Positions 5,802-7,443 of a stretch of DNA of 7,443 nt are shown in pieces. The stretch is taken from positions 1 through 7,443 of the forward strand of contig CAKUAK010000053.1 in NCBI GenBank assembly GCA_934636325.1, read 5' to 3'. This stretch comes from an uncultured Eubacteriales bacterium (GTDB lineage Bacteria; Bacillota; Clostridia; Oscillospirales; Butyricicoccaceae). The position numbers were made by a program, and so were the translations under genes. Below the pieces are notes generated by a model that saw nothing but the letters and a program-made list of their open reading frames with translations, searched no databases and was not told the origin of the DNA. Each line of letters begins with the position of its first letter. The first letter of the stretch is position 1.

Positions 5802-5864
5802 TCTTGCATATCCGGGCGGCGGAGGGGGAAAACTTTCTTTGATTTTCAATGGGAGGTCAAATGA

Positions 5865-7442
5865 ATGTCAGAGATGTTTTGCTATCAATGCCAGCAGACG
5901 GCTGGCGGAGGCGGCTGTGTCAGAACAGGGGTCTGCGGCAAGCAGCCCGAGACGGCGGCGCTTCAGGACAAGCTGGTCTGCCGCCTTATCAACCTTGCCG
6001 GGGCCTGCACAGACAAGGGACGCCAAAGCCGCGGGGTGACGCGCCTTCTGGCCGACGGCCTTTTTGCCACCCTGACCAACGTCAACTTCGATAACGACGC
6101 CATCGTCGATCTCTGCCGCCGCGTCGACGCCGAGCTTGAGGGCCTCGGCCATACTCAGCGGGAAGAGGACGCCGGATGGCTGTGGAAGGGGGACGCCGAT
6201 ATCGTTTCGCTGCGCTCGACCCTGCTTTTCGGGCTCAAGGGCATGGCGGCCTATGCCCATCACGCCTATGTGCTGGGGTATGATGACGCCGAGGTCGACG
6301 GCTGGCTTTATAAGGGCCTGGCGTCCCTGCCGCAGCAGCGTGATGTGGGTCAATGGCTCGAACTGATAATGGAGTTCGGGCGGGTCAACTTCAAATGCAT
6401 GGAGCTGCTCGACCGCGCCAATACCGGGACCTTCGGCCATCCCGAGCCGACGCGGGTCATGACCGACATCAGGAAAGGCCCCTTCATCGTTGTTTCGGGT
6501 CACGATCTTTATGAGCTGGGTCAGCTGCTTGAGCAGACCGAGGGCAGGGGGATAAATGTCTATACCCACGGCGAGCTGCTGCCGGCCCACGGGTATCCGG
6601 GGCTTAAAAAATACAGCCATCTGGCCGGGAACTTCGGCACAGCCTGGCAGAACCAGCAGAAGGAGTTCGACTGCATCCCCGCGCCGGTGGTATTCACGAC
6701 CAACTGCATCATGCCGCCGAGGAAAAGCTATGCCGACCGGATCTATACGACATCGGTGGTCGGCTATGGCGGTCTTGCCCATCTGACGCCGGGACGGGAC
6801 GGAAAATATGATTTTTCGCCCGTGATAAAGCGTGCGCTGGAGCTTGGCGGATATGAGCATGACAGGAGCATGGCCGGGATAAACGGAGGCCATATCATGA
6901 CGACCGGCTTTGCAAGGAATGCCGTGCTGTCAAACGCACCGGCCATCATTTCGGCCATAAAGGCCGGAAGGATAAAGCATATCTTCCTGGTCGGCGGGTG
7001 CGACGGCGCCCACCCCGGAAGGAATTATTACACCGAGTTCGTCAAAAATACCCCGATGGATTCTCTCGTACTGACCCTGGCCTGCGGCAAGTTCCGCTTC
7101 AACGACCTCGATCTGGGCGATATAGACGGCATCCCCCGCATCATAGACGTCGGGCAGTGCAACGACGCGTACAGCGCCGTTATGATAGCGCTGGCGCTGG
7201 CAAAGGAGTTCGGATGCGATATAAACGAGCTGCCGCTGACCCTTGTGCTGTCGTGGTACGAACAGAAGGCGGTGTGTATACTCTTAAGCCTGCTGGCCCT
7301 CGGCGTCAAGAATATCTATCTCGGCCCGACGCTGCCGGCCTTTATGTCTGAAAACGTCATACGCACATTGGTCGATGTATATGGCTTGCGTCCGACGACC
7401 TCGCCCCAGCAGGATCTTGACGCAATACTCTACAGAGGATGA
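5865..7442 (+). CDS. hcp: Hydroxylamine reductase / hybrid cluster protein (class I Hcp)
   Basis: This cytoplasmic iron-sulfur enzyme of the Hcp/prismane family is known to reduce hydroxylamine to ammonia in vitro and, in E. coli, nitric oxide to nitrous oxide; its likely role is nitrosative-stress protection. The 525-aa protein has the N-terminal cluster motif C6-x2-C9-x8-C18-x5-C24, the anaerobe-type (class I) spacing. All hybrid-cluster ligands known from Desulfovibrio Hcp have counterparts: His213 (SGHDL), Glu237 (YTHGE), Cys281 (TTNC), Cys379 (VGGCDG, the persulfide position), Cys407 (ACGKF), Cys432 (GQCND) and Glu466 (WYEQK). It is slightly shorter than the usual 540-555 aa. ATG 5865 is chosen because GGGAGG (5851-5856) lies 8 nt upstream; ATG 5874 would be 17 nt away. 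The stop is TGA at 7440-7442, just inside the window. No hcr reductase gene and no clear promoter are visible here; the partner electron donor is unknown. Confidence 0.97.
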   Translation: MSEMFCYQCQQTAGGGGCVRTGVCGKQPETAALQDKLVCRLINLAGACTDKGRQSRGVTRLLADGLFATLTNVNFDNDAIVDLCRRVDAELEGLGHTQREEDAGWLWKGDADIVSLRSTLLFGLKGMAAYAHHAYVLGYDDAEVDGWLYKGLASLPQQRDVGQWLELIMEFGRVNFKCMELLDRANTGTFGHPEPTRVMTDIRKGPFIVVSGHDLYELGQLLEQTEGRGINVYTHGELLPAHGYPGLKKYSHLAGNFGTAWQNQQKEFDCIPAPVVFTTNCIMPPRKSYADRIYTTSVVGYGGLAHLTPGRDGKYDFSPVIKRALELGGYEHDRSMAGINGGHIMTTGFARNAVLSNAPAIISAIKAGRIKHIFLVGGCDGAHPGRNYYTEFVKNTPMDSLVLTLACGKFRFNDLDLGDIDGIPRIIDVGQCNDAYSAVMIALALAKEFGCDINELPLTLVLSWYEQKAVCILLSLLALGVKNIYLGPTLPAFMSENVIRTLVDVYGLRPTTSPQQDLDAILYRG

Positions 7443-7443
7443 T

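Noticed and set aside
3131..5809. 892-aa open frame on the minus strand, longer than the SLH gene it opposes
   Set aside because: It is in exact codon register with the SLH gene, has a low-complexity Gly/Ala/Asp/Val-rich translation typical of reverse-complement shadows, and is explained by the lack of TTA, CTA and TCA codons in the sense gene.
5868..6893. 341-aa minus-strand open frame opposite hcp
   Set aside because: It is a shadow of hcp, whose cluster ligands are all present on the plus strand; the shadow has no ribosome site or recognisable domain.

Overview
The window looks like chromosomal DNA from a Clostridia-type Firmicute, probably a gut Oscillospirales-like anaerobe. Four things support this: AGGAGG-type ribosome binding sites; a Spo0A-type DNA-binding domain; an S-layer-homology (SLH) surface protein whose repeats carry the CTRAQ/VTFLWRAAGSP wording common in gut clostridia; and a class I (anaerobe-type) hybrid cluster protein. 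Coding DNA is fairly GC-rich and almost lacks TTA, CTA and TCA codons, while the spaces between genes are AT-rich. The genus-level placement is inference.

Layout from left to right. (1) Bases 1-447, minus strand: the N-terminal 149 codons of an unrecognised two-helix membrane protein that runs off the left edge, with its own extended -10 promoter. (2) Bases 627-2063, minus: purB, adenylosuccinate lyase, with a clear promoter and an intrinsic terminator. (3) Bases 2329-2676, plus, divergent from purB: a small protein that is only a Spo0A C-terminal DNA-binding domain, with no receiver domain. The shared purB/Spo0A_C intergenic region holds a 9-bp inverted repeat resembling 0A boxes and a set of GCGAA motifs at 10-bp multiples. 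(4) Bases 2728-3060, minus, convergent with the Spo0A_C gene: an XRE-family regulator; the two genes share one long hairpin terminator. (5) Bases 3287-5755, plus, divergent from the XRE gene: a secreted 822-aa protein with a parallel beta-helix, an InlB-B-type repeat and three SLH domains. The XRE/SLH divergent region contains a 9-bp inverted repeat that overlaps the predicted SLH promoter. (6) Bases 5865-7442, plus: hcp, hydroxylamine reductase/hybrid cluster protein, with all cluster ligands present.

The genes do not form one pathway. Strand changes and terminators split them into at least five transcription units. The parts most worth following are two small DNA-binding proteins, each divergent from a neighbour across an intergenic region with plausible operator symmetry: the Spo0A_C protein with purB, and the XRE protein with the cell-wall surface protein. 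I saw no CRISPR array, transposase, phage gene, tRNA or rRNA.
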